64,000 nt of DNA from Ulota crispa (taxonomy: Eukaryota > Streptophyta > Bryopsida > Orthotrichales > Orthotrichaceae). Positions 24,313-34,386 of the stretch are shown one piece after another. The position numbers were made by a program, and so were the translations under genes. The notes under the pieces are model-generated. The model ran no database searches. It had not been told where the DNA came from and saw only the letters and a list, made by a program, of their open reading frames with translations. Location of the stretch: NCBI GenBank assembly GCA_963920765.1, contig OY987249.1, forward strand, positions 19,006,483 through 19,070,482, read 5' to 3'. Position 1 is the first letter of the stretch. Each line of letters starts with the position of its first letter.

Positions 24313-25458
24313 CTAAATGCCGGTACGCCCCGGACACTGGGTTAGATTTAGGCGAAACTTAGCCAAGGCAGCAGCATCCATGGCGACTTGGCGACGTTGC
24401 AGGCGACGGGACTCACGAGAGTCGGCGAATCTGCACGTCGGCGAGAATGGCGGCGTGAGCCGGTGCCAGGGCTGGGCCGCTGGAGGCGGATCTTGGATTC
24501 TGCGCCCGCGATTCGGCATCCTTGTCTGTTGCCAATTGAGCATTCAAGCGGTAACTTATTCGCCGAGCATTTCCCTCACACCAGCCCAAATCCCAATGCC
24601 AAAGCCAAAGCCGCAGTAATGCGAGTGCGACACGCCAATTGCGACGCTGCCTTCGTGAGAGCATTGTACGACGAGTCTGTACGGTTTATCAGCATTTCGC
24701 AGCGGTTTCTATCTGGCAGTGTAGTCCCAGCCTTCATTCCCATCGTCGTCATCGCTGTGAACAACTCCATTCAGCTTCACTACTGTTGTTTCGATCTCGC
24801 TTCTGTCTGTGCTCTGGTTCCGCCCTGCTCTCGAAGCTAGAAGGCGACACGTCCTTGGACCCGCCGCCGTAGGCGGTTTAATTGATAAAGTTCCTGCTCT
24901 GTTTTAGAACCGGGGTTTAGGCGCCAAGTGGGCCGAGTACTGTAGCTCCAGTTGGCGATTCAAACCCTGTTATTGTAGCATTTCCAAGCCTCAATGTAGC
25001 TTAGCATGGCGCCGTTGTTTTCAGCATATTCACCGGAGATCGTTCCGGAGAGGTCGAAGTCTTGTAAACAGCAGCAGAGGTTTTGTGGCACGGGTCGTCG
25101 ACTGTAGGGCATAGCTGGTTACGAAGATCTGATATTGTTTGCTTCTGGTTCACCGATCTGAAGATTCAGATGTGACGGTGGTGTTGGTGATCTTGTAGAG
25201 TTTTCGAAGTTCTGGGAGCTGTGCATATATTTGTGAAATCAGTTGAGCTGTGCTTTATGTTTGTGAAAGTAGCTAGGTGAACTGAGATTCGAAGCATTGG
25301 AGTTCGTTACAATGCTGGATCATAGTCGACCTGGGAGTGATCATTACAAGAGTGTCGTTCCCTGTCGAGCGCCGTGCTGGTGAGTACTGTTAAAGCTGGC
25401 CACCTCGAGCATACTCCGCGGTTGCGTCTTCGTGGATCCGAACCAATCTCGTGAGGAG
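24313..25458 (+). promoter_or_regulatory. GC-richer promoter and 5' leader region of the fusion gene
   Basis: Base composition rises at about 24300 and stays high to the gene. Overlapping frames of up to 150 codons occur on both strands, but none resembles a known protein, so I read this as promoter plus untranslated leader. A small in-frame upstream ORF is at 25312-25383. The transcription start cannot be placed. Confidence 0.4.
25312..25383 (+). other. Upstream ORF of 23 codons in the leader of the fusion gene
   Basis: ATG at 25312 opens a frame of 23 residues ending TGA at 25381-25383. It is in the same frame as the main ATG at 25459, and the frame is open between them. The TGA lies inside a donor-like CTG|GTGAGT, but no acceptor at a sensible distance restores the frame, so I treat it as a uORF. 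Confidence 0.4.
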
Positions 25459-28400
25459 ATGTCCTTGGCAAGCTTGATCATGATGCAAAGCTCCGGAGCC
25501 AGGAAGATCGAGGAGCCGAACACGCCGCGGCCGGGGGGAGTGCCGCAGGGCTCCGTGCTCGTGATCTTGGACGTCACCAAGGAGACCGGCACGGCGCCCG
25601 TGTACTGGGCGCTCAGCAACGTCGTCCGCCGCGGGGACAACATCAAAATCGTTGGCATTGTCACCCACGTCTGCAACCCAAGTACGCATCCCACCAACCG
25701 CTGAGCATCGCATCAAACTCTTAGCTTGAATCTTGTTTTTTAGGGTCGGCCGAGGTTCTGAGATTTGTATGTTTTGTGGGGGTGGTTCAGTGGGGTTTAA
25801 GGCACGAGTCGACAAGAACAGTTGGATCGGCTCGAACGGTCTCATGCTGCAACACGAGCTCAACATGAAGCGCACCTCGTTGGAAAACCTTCTTCACGTC
25901 AAAGAGTGGTGCGAAAAAGCAGGGGTATGTATGCAAATCGATGTCCCTTTTGGATCTGGTTCGAATCGGGCATGGAAGTACTCGGCCATTGTGGAGATCT
26001 GGAATCACGTTCGCAAGTCTCGCTTTTCTGACTATGGCAAAATTGCAGGTGCATCTGGAGCTCGACATGAAGGCAGGGTACGTAACGAAGGAGATCGTCG
26101 TCGATGAAGCGAAAGCCATTGGCGCCTACCACGTCGTGCTTGATAAGTGAGAGCTTTTTGTTTGTTGGAACTGATCACTAGTCACGCATGATGTTGTTGC
26201 TGGTCGTGCTTGAAGAAGAAAGTCGATTGATTGATGATGCGTTATGCTGGCATTGCAGGAACATGAAGAGTGACCGGAAGTACTTCATCGAGCATTTGAC
26301 GTGCTTTGTGTCGCGAGCGCGTCAAAGTGGCGGGGTGGAAACCATCCGCTCTTTTTCAGTGACGAAGCAGCTGCCGCCGCTGGTACCCACGCCGCCCAAC
26401 ACGCGCCTGAATAATGGAAACAACAACAACAACAACAACAACAACCAGAGCTTGAGCGTACTACCGACGGCGTCGTCCGGCTCCGTGGCCTCCGTGGCAT
26501 CGCAGGGGTCGAACTTCTCCCACCGTGGATCGGCATCGTCGAACTCGTTCGGGGTGGTCTCCAGTGACGGCTTCCTCACGCAAGACAGCGACACATTCTC
26601 GGGCGCGCCCACGACGAGCGAGTCCTACAACGATCGCTACCCGGAGATTCAGGAGATCCCGTCTCGGTTACCACATTCCGAGCCAGGCTCACAGAAGAGT
26701 AACTCCATTCCGAGTACGCCGCGAGGTGAAGTCGAAACGGGGTACAATCTCGTCAACCGGAAACCAGCTCTTCGGACATGGCTTGCGGAAGACGATGTGC
26801 CGTCATTCAATGAGAATCCCAATCATGGCTCTTTCGGTGATCGAACCAGCAACAACGGCAATAAAGTCACTGCAGCAAACGAACCGCAAATCGTCAAACG
26901 CATGAGTCCCCGTCTGAGTCCTCATCTGAGTCCGCATGTCAGTCCGCCGGCGACGCTGGAAAAACCTGCGCCTTTGCCCCTTCCCCCTTCTTCGCATTCG
27001 TCGCCAGGGAGGTCGTACGCATCTGTGAGGACGTTCCACCCTCTTGGTGTTAAGAGCTCGCCGCCGGTGTCACGCATGCCGTCGCCTCCCCGCAGCAAGT
27101 TGTCGCAGAGTTTGCACAAGACTGTGTGGATATGGACACGCAGCAAGGAGGTCATGCGGTCGGCTGTTGAAGTAGGATGGACCACGTTCGTTTTCACTCC
27201 GGACACGAAGCACATGGCCATGCAATGGACTTGTAAGTGACGTCGATCGATCCCGTTCTGTTCAAGTTGAACTCATTTGTGGCTGTATGTGTTTTGAAAC
27301 TGTTTCGCATTTATTTGTGCAGCCATCGAGTGGATTAAGCCCTTGTTTCTCGAAGGAGGCCGGTTTCTCAACCAGGAGAGCAAGCAAGTGGCGCTGCTTG
27401 GGCAGGTGTACTCTGGCGAGCAGCTGGACTACCTCCCTGCCATGATGGGCTCCACCGAGATCGTCGTTATCAATGACCTCGACTGGCAGGTACACAAACT
27501 CACAACATATATTTTCTAGCTAAATTTTGAACAGAATCCAGTTGTGGATCATCATAAGTTTACGTTCACAATACAATGTAGACTACATCCAAATAGGGGT
27601 TCTAGTACGCAAACCTTGTTTCTAAAAACCAGACGCGGATTTATTCCAAGGCATGCAAGGCAAAGCACTTTGCAGATGGTCCAGAATTTGCTGCGTCCAA
27701 AGTTGGAAAGAAAGAGGAAACTTTTCGCAGTTCAATTGCGAGCTTACGGGCGCTGTGGTTGTCACTTCTGTAGGTGATTTCGCCTGAAGATATAGTAGCG
27801 GCTTTTCAAGGCAGGCGAACGCAGCTCTTCGCCACCGCCAATTCGGCTGCGGACTGTCAAGTTTACTTGGAGGTCCTCCCCTTAACCTACCTGCCATGGT
27901 CATTGAGCTTGAGCTTGATCTTGTTGTACATCTTGGGGTTATGTGTTGCATTGCTTAGATGACGCGTGTAACTGCAGGCTCTTGAAGTAGGAACCGATGG
28001 TGTGGTGCTTCACACCGAGAGCATCTCCGAAATCATTGCTCTCAAGGTACGCCGACCTTTCCCGTCAAAACCCTGGTTCAGAAGAGAGACGTTGCTGGTG
28101 GCAGGAGATCGGTTTCAGGGTTTTAGGGTTAGTGGATTCAGGGTTTAGGGTTTAGGGTTTTAGTGTTCTCCACCTAAGCTCGCTGCGTTTTGCAATGCAG
28201 GAGTGTCACAGTGATCCCAAATATGATTTCACTTTTAGCTCAAGTGGCTGAGAACACTGCTAATAAGTTAAAGTTGTCAGACTTGACACTGGAAAGTTCT
28301 CATGTTTTTTAGCTGTATAATTTTTTTGGTAGCAATCCTTCGAACTTTTATCCAGTTGAGAGATCGTTGTGCAGGACTATTTGACTGCCACGACGGGTGA

Positions 28401-30341
28401 GAAGGCGTTGGCAACTCTTGAGCCGTCCGTGAGGGAGGTGGGAGAGTTGAAACTGGCGGTGGCGGAGTCGACCTCCATGGCAAGATCCGAGACGAACTCC
28501 GACCGGGTGGTGTCTTCTCCGAGGTTTTATCGGATGGGCTCCTCCCCAAGATCAGAGCCGAATCCACTGACCCCGAAATATGATGCCACCGTCTTCCACC
28601 GAGCCGGCTCGTCTCCACGGCTGGTCGACTCGCCGAGACACTCTTCGCACTTCCAAACACCGCAAGAGCAAGACTCCTCGCAGCAGCAACAGCAAGGGTC
28701 CAGGCTTGTGAGTGCTACTGTGAAGAGCACCGTGTCTGTCGGTGAAGGCGACCGCGTGGCTGTGGACCTTTGTAATCTGTTGAACCCCGGCGAAGCGTTA
28801 CTCGTAAGGCTCAACCTCCATCTCACCCTGGATTGGTCTTATATAATTTAACCTGTATTGTGTCGTGATCTGAGACTATGGCTAAATGTTTGTGCCGAGA
28901 GAGTTTTTGCTAAACAGAACTGTGTTCGTGAGTTTCAGGTGGGCTCCTTCTCCAGGGGTATGTTTCTGGTGCATTCCGAGGTCCAAGCTAACAACACCAG
29001 CCGACGCTCATTTCGTATCAATGCTGTGAGTGTGTCTCAAATCCCAAACTCCATCACTACTTACTTCCAACGCGTTATTCGTTAGTTTGGGAAAATGAGC
29101 TGTCCCAATTTGTACTCACCTAAATCTGAGACTGTCACCTTAATTTATGTGGAACCATATTCGTTAAATTCAGGAGGCCTCCTGAAACCTGCTTAATGAA
29201 CTTTTTGTCCAAATTTCCAGATGTTAATGAATTTTCTGTCCAAAAAGAGCGTCTTTTTGGAAGATATATATCTCATTTCATTAGAAAATAGTCAACAGAT
29301 TCCCAAACATGGCGTTCAATTCCAAAAACACCAAAAGTCCCACTTTGTAAGCATTTTCCCAAATTAACGAATAACGCGTTTTACACATTAAACCGCTTTC
29401 AAAGCATTCTTCACACTCCACTTTTCCCTTGCAAAAGAAAGAGGAAAAACCGCGTTAGGTATTAGACAAGTTGTGAACACATGTGCGGAGCTCCTTTGTC
29501 ATCCGCTATCAGAGAAGTTACCAGAAGAGAACATTCTTGTGCCCACCAAGATTTAAGAGTTGGATGCCTGTGAAGGATTTTACTGTTTTGTTAGTTCTAA
29601 TGAAACTAATCGTAGAGTGCCATCTAGTTTTGAGTGTTTTGTTTCATCATTAACCTGAGTGATCTTTTTTGAACTGTTTAGATTTTTTGGATTTTTTTCT
29701 GCAGTATGTGAGTGCCACTGGACGCCTTAATTGCCTAACTGATTGATGGATTGCGGATTGATGGATTGATTGGTTGATTGATGGATTGCTTGGACATGGC
29801 ATGGCATGGCAGGGGCCTGTGCATGCGTACACAGGCATGGCAGGGGGGCGTATCACGTACTTGTCTGAGCTGGAGTCAGGCAGTCACGTCTTGGCCGTGG
29901 ATGCTCATGGCAACCAGCGGACGGTGCTGGTGGGCCGGGTGTCCATTGAGACGAAGCCCCTCGTTTTGGTGCAGGTCGAGGCTGAGGGCGAAGCCTTCAG
30001 CGTCATGCTTCAAGATGCAGATTCTGTCCGCCTCGTTGTCCCTGCAGGTGCGTTGTTCATTAACCCCCTTTCAAAACCCTGCTCTTGCAAGCAATAAAAT
30101 CCACTTAATCCAGTACTAAGCCTGTCAAAAAAATAACTAAAACCCCTTTTGTGTTATTTAGAGCAAAGTCATGATGCCGAAACGTAGCCAAGCAGTCAAT
30201 TGCTGACATTGTGAATCTACTGTAGATATGCAACGTCGTGGTGGAGACCCTTGCGGTGAAGCCATCGCCGTGACAAAGCTGCAACCAGGAGACACGGTTC
30301 TCTTGAGCATGGAAGACAGCGACTGCTCATACGAACAGTAG
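25459..30341 (+). CDS. Fusion protein: USP-like domain + 3-dehydroquinate synthase II domain, 11 exons
   Basis: Exons: 25459-25681, 25791-25924, 26049-26146, 26259-27232, 27323-27489, 27774-27872, 27978-28046, 28375-28803, 28939-29025, 29813-30047, 30226-30341. They sum to 2631 nt, giving 876 residues. All introns are GT-AG and all phases match. Residues 32-176 match the USP-like domain found before the kinase in plant receptor-like cytoplasmic kinases (VLVILD start, VVLDKNMKSDRKYFIEHL end), but no kinase follows. Residues 177-438 form a low-complexity linker with an Asn run (203-214) and many Ser-Pro sites (367-383). From 439 (KTVWIWTRSKEVM) the protein is DHQS II, with GTDGVVLHTE, GEGDRVAVDLC, GSFSRGMFLVHSE and GPVHAYTGMAGG. 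In archaea this enzyme makes 3-dehydroquinate from an amino sugar acid; its plant role is unknown. An insert of about 100 residues (600-698) splits the domain, and the usual C-terminal tail is missing. Both halves share exon 4, so this is not two adjacent genes. Confidence 0.88.
26410..26448 (+). repeat. AAC trinucleotide repeat encoding an Asn run
   Basis: Repeated AAC codons (with one GGA/GGC-type interruption) encode the Asn-rich stretch in the linker. This is a microsatellite within coding sequence and is likely to vary in length. Confidence 0.7.
28114..28163 (+). repeat. Interstitial telomere-like TTTAGGG repeats in intron 7
   Basis: Three near-perfect agggttt units (gggtttagggtttagggttt), preceded by degenerate copies, lie between exons 7 and 8. 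The type is Arabidopsis-like telomere. Confidence 0.75.
29069..29380. mobile_element. MITE in intron 9 of the fusion gene
   Basis: The ends AACGCGTTATTCGTTA and TAACGAATAACGCGTT are perfect 16-bp inverted repeats. The next bases (gtttgggaaaatg / cattttcccaaat) continue the pairing. About 312 bp, non-coding. Confidence 0.65.
29738..29812 (+). repeat. GATT- and CATGG-rich tandem repeats at a splice acceptor
   Basis: Repeats of gattgatg and then catggcatggcatggcag run directly into exon 10. The acceptor AG is the end of the last catgg-type unit, and the region lacks the usual pyrimidine tract. Confidence 0.6.
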
Positions 30342-30995
30342 GCAACCACAGTTATGTTTTGCACATCATGTCATGGTTGTTACTTTGTGCAAGTTTAGGC
30401 CAAAGAACAAGACAGATGGGCGGGTGGTCCAAATCAGACAAATTGGTTGTCCATGCTGAAATTAGGGTGCGGATGTCAAGGCACGGATGCAGGATTGCAA
30501 TGCTCCTACTTGCTTGCATTTGCACCTTGACCATTTGCGTTTGTTCAAGGGACATGCAGGCGGTTTAGGGTTGGTCCAATGTGATAACCGTGCATCATGC
30601 TGAAGTGGATCTCGACAGTTCTCCGGCTCAAACTGCAAGTATATTACTGCAATCAGACCTTGTTCTGAACTATATACTTGACAGGTGGGCGACAACTTTC
30701 AGTGTTTTTGGGCCCATTAACTTCGAGCTTGTAGTTATTTCTGTAGTTGGCCGCTGTATAGTCTCCTCTGCGATCAATTGTGTCATCAGAGAAAGAATGG
30801 GTCGTCAGAACCATTGAATTAGTGAAACTAGTGACTGTGGGAGTGGAAATTTTCCTGAATTTACCACCTACTAGTGTTTCATTGTGTTGAAATCTTGGTG
30901 GATTTGTCTGTAACAGGGAAAATGAAAAAGTTGTGATTAACAGAATTCTTTGTGTTGGCTGTGGCTGTTCCCTTTGCAAAATGTATAGTGTGGTA
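30342..30995 (+). other. 3' flank of the fusion gene, no further gene seen
   Basis: It follows the TAG stop and probably contains the 3' untranslated region. I found no additional exon restoring the family's usual C-terminal tail. Confidence 0.4.
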
Positions 30996-32129
30996 CACTA
31001 AGCTTTCCAACTGCCTTTTTTTAGCCATTCAGTTTTTTCGGTGAAGTGTGGAGTATAGTTGGTTTATTTTTGTCAAAAAAATTATCATTGCATCCTTATG
31101 CAATCCCAAACAAGCACACCAAATTTCAGTTCCTAAAAGTCAAAACTCCATTTTTGGTGGACTAGTTTGTAAGGAATTCGCAATTTTATATGATGATTGT
31201 TTGATAAACATTGGTGGTGAATTTTTGAGATTTGATTCCATGGATATGAAGGTAACATCCATATGCACGTCATCCATACTAGAAATAACTCCCTTAAGTA
31301 ATAAAAATTTGAGCTACAAAAGATTTTGTGAAACTTGTGATAGGCCCTAAATTTTTTAAATTTTTTAACTAGCTTTTCATCAAGTAAAAAACTAACATTA
31401 TGTTTAGAGATACAAACTTAGTTACAGTATTTGAGTCAAACACCAAAATTTAATTATCATAGAAAAAAATATATTATACAAAATTTGGGCCTATCACTAG
31501 CATTTAATTTCTGGGCAAAATTTGCTTAAACCCTACTTCAAAACTTGAGTAGCAATTGTAACACTCTAACTTTCCCAAAAAAAATATATATGAATTTATC
31601 AAATCTCTCCCTACGTTTGCACTAGATTCGCCAGCTTTTGGATGAAAGTTACTAACTTTTTAGTAGATTTATTGGATGAATGTGCACACATTGTTGAATC
31701 TATCCAACTTTATCCATATTTTCCTTACCTGCTGGCATGGTGGGTGCGTGTTGCTCTACTATAGGAAAACCAAAAATTAAATGCTCCCTATCACAAGTTC
31801 ATGGAATCTTTTGTAGCTCAAAGCTTTATTACGGGGTTGTTTTTAGCATGAATGATGTGCGTATGGATGCTTCCTACATATTCATGGAATCAAATCTCAA
31901 AAATTCATCACCAATGTTTCTCAATCAATCATCATATAAAACCATGAATTTCTTACAAAATAATCCACCAAAAATGGAGTTTTGACTTTTAGGAACTGAA
32001 ATTTGGTATGCTTGTTTGGGATTGCATAAGGATGCAATGATAATTTTTTTGACAAAAATAAACCAACTTTACTCCACATTTCACCCAAAAAAATTGAATG
32101 GCTAAAAAAGGCAATTGGTAAGCTTAGTG
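30996..32129. mobile_element. Long fold-back element with about 350-bp arms
   Basis: The left arm (about 30996-31345) begins CACTAAGCTTTCCAACTGCC. The right arm (about 31787-32129) ends GGCAATTGGTAAGCTTAGTG. The arms pair along their length and hold the family core aacattggtggtgaattttt. The loop is about 440 bp and AT-rich. A short match continues outside the ends (ggta / cacc), so the true boundary may lie a few bases further out. Confidence 0.7.
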
Positions 32130-32353
32130 CACCCCATTGTACCTTCTTTTAATAGTTTGCTTGATGGTCGTGTTTTGTATTGGACTTGAACGAGGTCTAG
32201 TGCATGATTTCCTTAGCGTTGTGTAGTTTGAAAATTTCAAAAATGTTGTTGGCAAGTGCTATATTGCGCCAGTTCTGTTTTCTTTCTTATCTTGTAGTAT
32301 CCGATTGCTTTTTTGTATCAATAAAGATTTGTGTACCCGTTTCATAATACAAC

Positions 32354-32518
32354 TTAGGGCCTCCTTTCATGTACCCTCGGTGGCTGGTGGAGGTATTTTA
32401 TCCCACTAATAATCGGTGGGATGGGATTTTGGCAAAACCAAAACCCCCATCCCACCGATTATCAGTGGGATAAAAATATCTCCACCGGCCATCGAGGGCA
32501 CATGGAAGGAGGCCCTTA
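32354..32518. mobile_element. Tourist-like fold-back MITE, GGGCCTCC ends
   Basis: TTA-GGGCCTCCTTTCATGT pairs with ACATGGAAGGAGGCCC-TTA. The whole 165 bp is a near-perfect hairpin (tatcccactaataatcggtg / caccgattatcagtgggata). TTA flanks fit PIF/Harbinger. Its right TTA is also the first part of the TTAA of the next element. Confidence 0.8.
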
Positions 32519-33456
32519 ACCCCTAAAGGACCAATTGTCCCCTCGGGGGACAGTTGGGATTTTGGGCATGTACTTACAACTAAACCACTTTGTATGATTT
32601 TTTGAAACTTTTATGGAAGATGAGGAATTCAAAGACCTACGTGGGCATCTAATTTTTTCTTCATTCCAACTTTTATTGAAGAAGTTATGCATGAATTTCT
32701 GAAAAACAAGGGAGATCTAGTAGCCAAATTTTTTTCTAAAAATAACATTTTTTCAAAATAAAAATTTGAAATTGGTTCTTTAGATTTGAACATATGTGGG
32801 GAGCTTTGGACCATTCAATTTCAATTTATGAGTGAAAAGTTTTTGTTTGCGGGCAGGTACGGAACTCCCATACCTCATTCCTTTTGCCTTTGGTGCTTTA
32901 CTTTTTTGTGCTCTTTGTGAAAAAAAGAATTTGACCTTTTTTTTGTCCTTATTGTAGTAGACTAAGATTCCTTGATTTTTGTCATTTGGATTAAAGTAAT
33001 TCACATTCCTCAATTTTACATAAATCCTCCCATTTTGCCTAGTGTATATGCAAATTTGATGGCCTTACGGCATTGCAGGATTTTACAAAGTATGATTCAC
33101 ACCTCCAACTCATTTGAGAGTTCTCCCACACTTACCTAACTTGGTCATCTATATGGAAAAAGTAAACCTCAAATTTGCGTAGAGCATTCTTTTTTATTTA
33201 GAGGCAATCAAAGGCTTTTGAAATTTTTGAGCAACAGGGAAAAGAACTTTTTTTTTCACTTCAAAAGTCAATATCTCACTCCTCCACATCTAGAATGAGC
33301 TGATTTTTTTCCACAAGTACCTCCCATAGTCTAGGGCAAGATCTTACGGTTGGATTTCTAAAAATAAATTTTTTCCCACCTTTGTACTCATTTCCACAAA
33401 AGTGGCAGTTTTCAATAACTTTCATTGAAAAAAGGGCTTGGTCCTTTAGGGGCTAA
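32516..33456. mobile_element. TTAA-bounded MITE, copy 9 (caataaatgttg subfamily)
   Basis: It runs from TTAA-CCCCTAAAGGACCAATTG to TTGGTCCTTTAGGGG-CTAA, 941 bp. The sub-terminal cctcgggggacag block recurs at 34665, 38370 and 39061. The right half resembles 45963 and 52176. Confidence 0.75.
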
Positions 33457-33829
33457 GGTAGTTAGCTCTAAAAGCGTTTGGTAGTTTTGAACCGCCCATG
33501 TAGATAGTAGAGAAATGGACATGAGGTGATTCTTAAATTGTCCTCTTACAGTCATTGAATGCATGAAATAAAAGCTATTATTAATTGCAAAGAGCCAATC
33601 ATTCTCTTTGCTTTCCCAAATCTCTTCACAATTTACAAGTGAATAGTTCTTGGAAGGTTTAGAATAGAGACCTATGACACATACACTTTGAAAATTCATA
33701 AGTTATTAAAAAATACTTCAAAAAATATGAAATGACTTGTGTTATATTTTGCATCTCTTTCTCTTTGTTTGAGAAATGGGCTAAAAGTCCTACCATGCAC
33801 AAAAAACCATGAAAAAGGGGAATGAGCCC
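33457..33829. other. Spacer without recognised gene
   Basis: AT-rich. A 95-codon minus-strand frame here has no recognisable motif. Confidence 0.4.
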
Positions 33830-34207
33830 TTAGAGCATTGCCAATGCAAACGCAACAACACACGTAAACGCAAATGTTGCGGGGAGAACTTCTAACAATT
33901 CTAAGCTCCACCGCATCCACGCCAAAGCTTTTCTTGATCTCTTATGCAATGCTACAAGCTCCCGTCCACGTCACTCTCCAGGTCTTTTACGTTCACATGA
34001 CAACTTGTTGGAGGACTCAAATAGGTTGAGGCTGGTTCTTGCTCGTTTCTTTTCCCAATGCTGGAGAGATGAAACAACAAAGTAGCATGAGTGTGCAGTG
34101 AAAGAACTCCTAAAAAGCCGAAACCGGTACGTGAAGTAGCCCGTGTGGTAGCCCGTGAATTCTTTGGTCGCTGTTGATGATGCGAAAATGCATTGGAGAT
34201 GCCCATA
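33830..34207. mobile_element. Tourist-like MITE, GAGCATT ends
   Basis: TTA-GAGCATTGCCAATGC at the left pairs with GCATTGGAGATGCCCA-TA at the right. About 378 bp, GC-richer than its surroundings, with no coding capacity evident. Confidence 0.55.
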
Positions 34208-34386
34208 GATGGTCGGTTTTTGAGTCGACCACCTTACTTGATGTTAATTGCCATATGATGTGACAACTAAAACTGGCAGAATTTGCAAATTGAATGTTTT
34301 CTTTAATAATAAGACAACCCTATTTTGTTCAAGTTCATGAAGGCAACTTTCATCCTTGTTCAAATTTTGTTCAAAATCTAACAAAG

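Noticed and set aside
24313..24872. Overlapping frames up to 150 codons on both strands in GC-richer DNA
   Set aside because: Long frames are expected in GC-rich DNA. None shows a known domain, and the location fits a promoter or leader.
25380..25409. Short intron removing the upstream stop to extend the fusion protein's N terminus
   Set aside because: The only frame-restoring acceptor would give a 30-bp intron, too short to be spliced normally.
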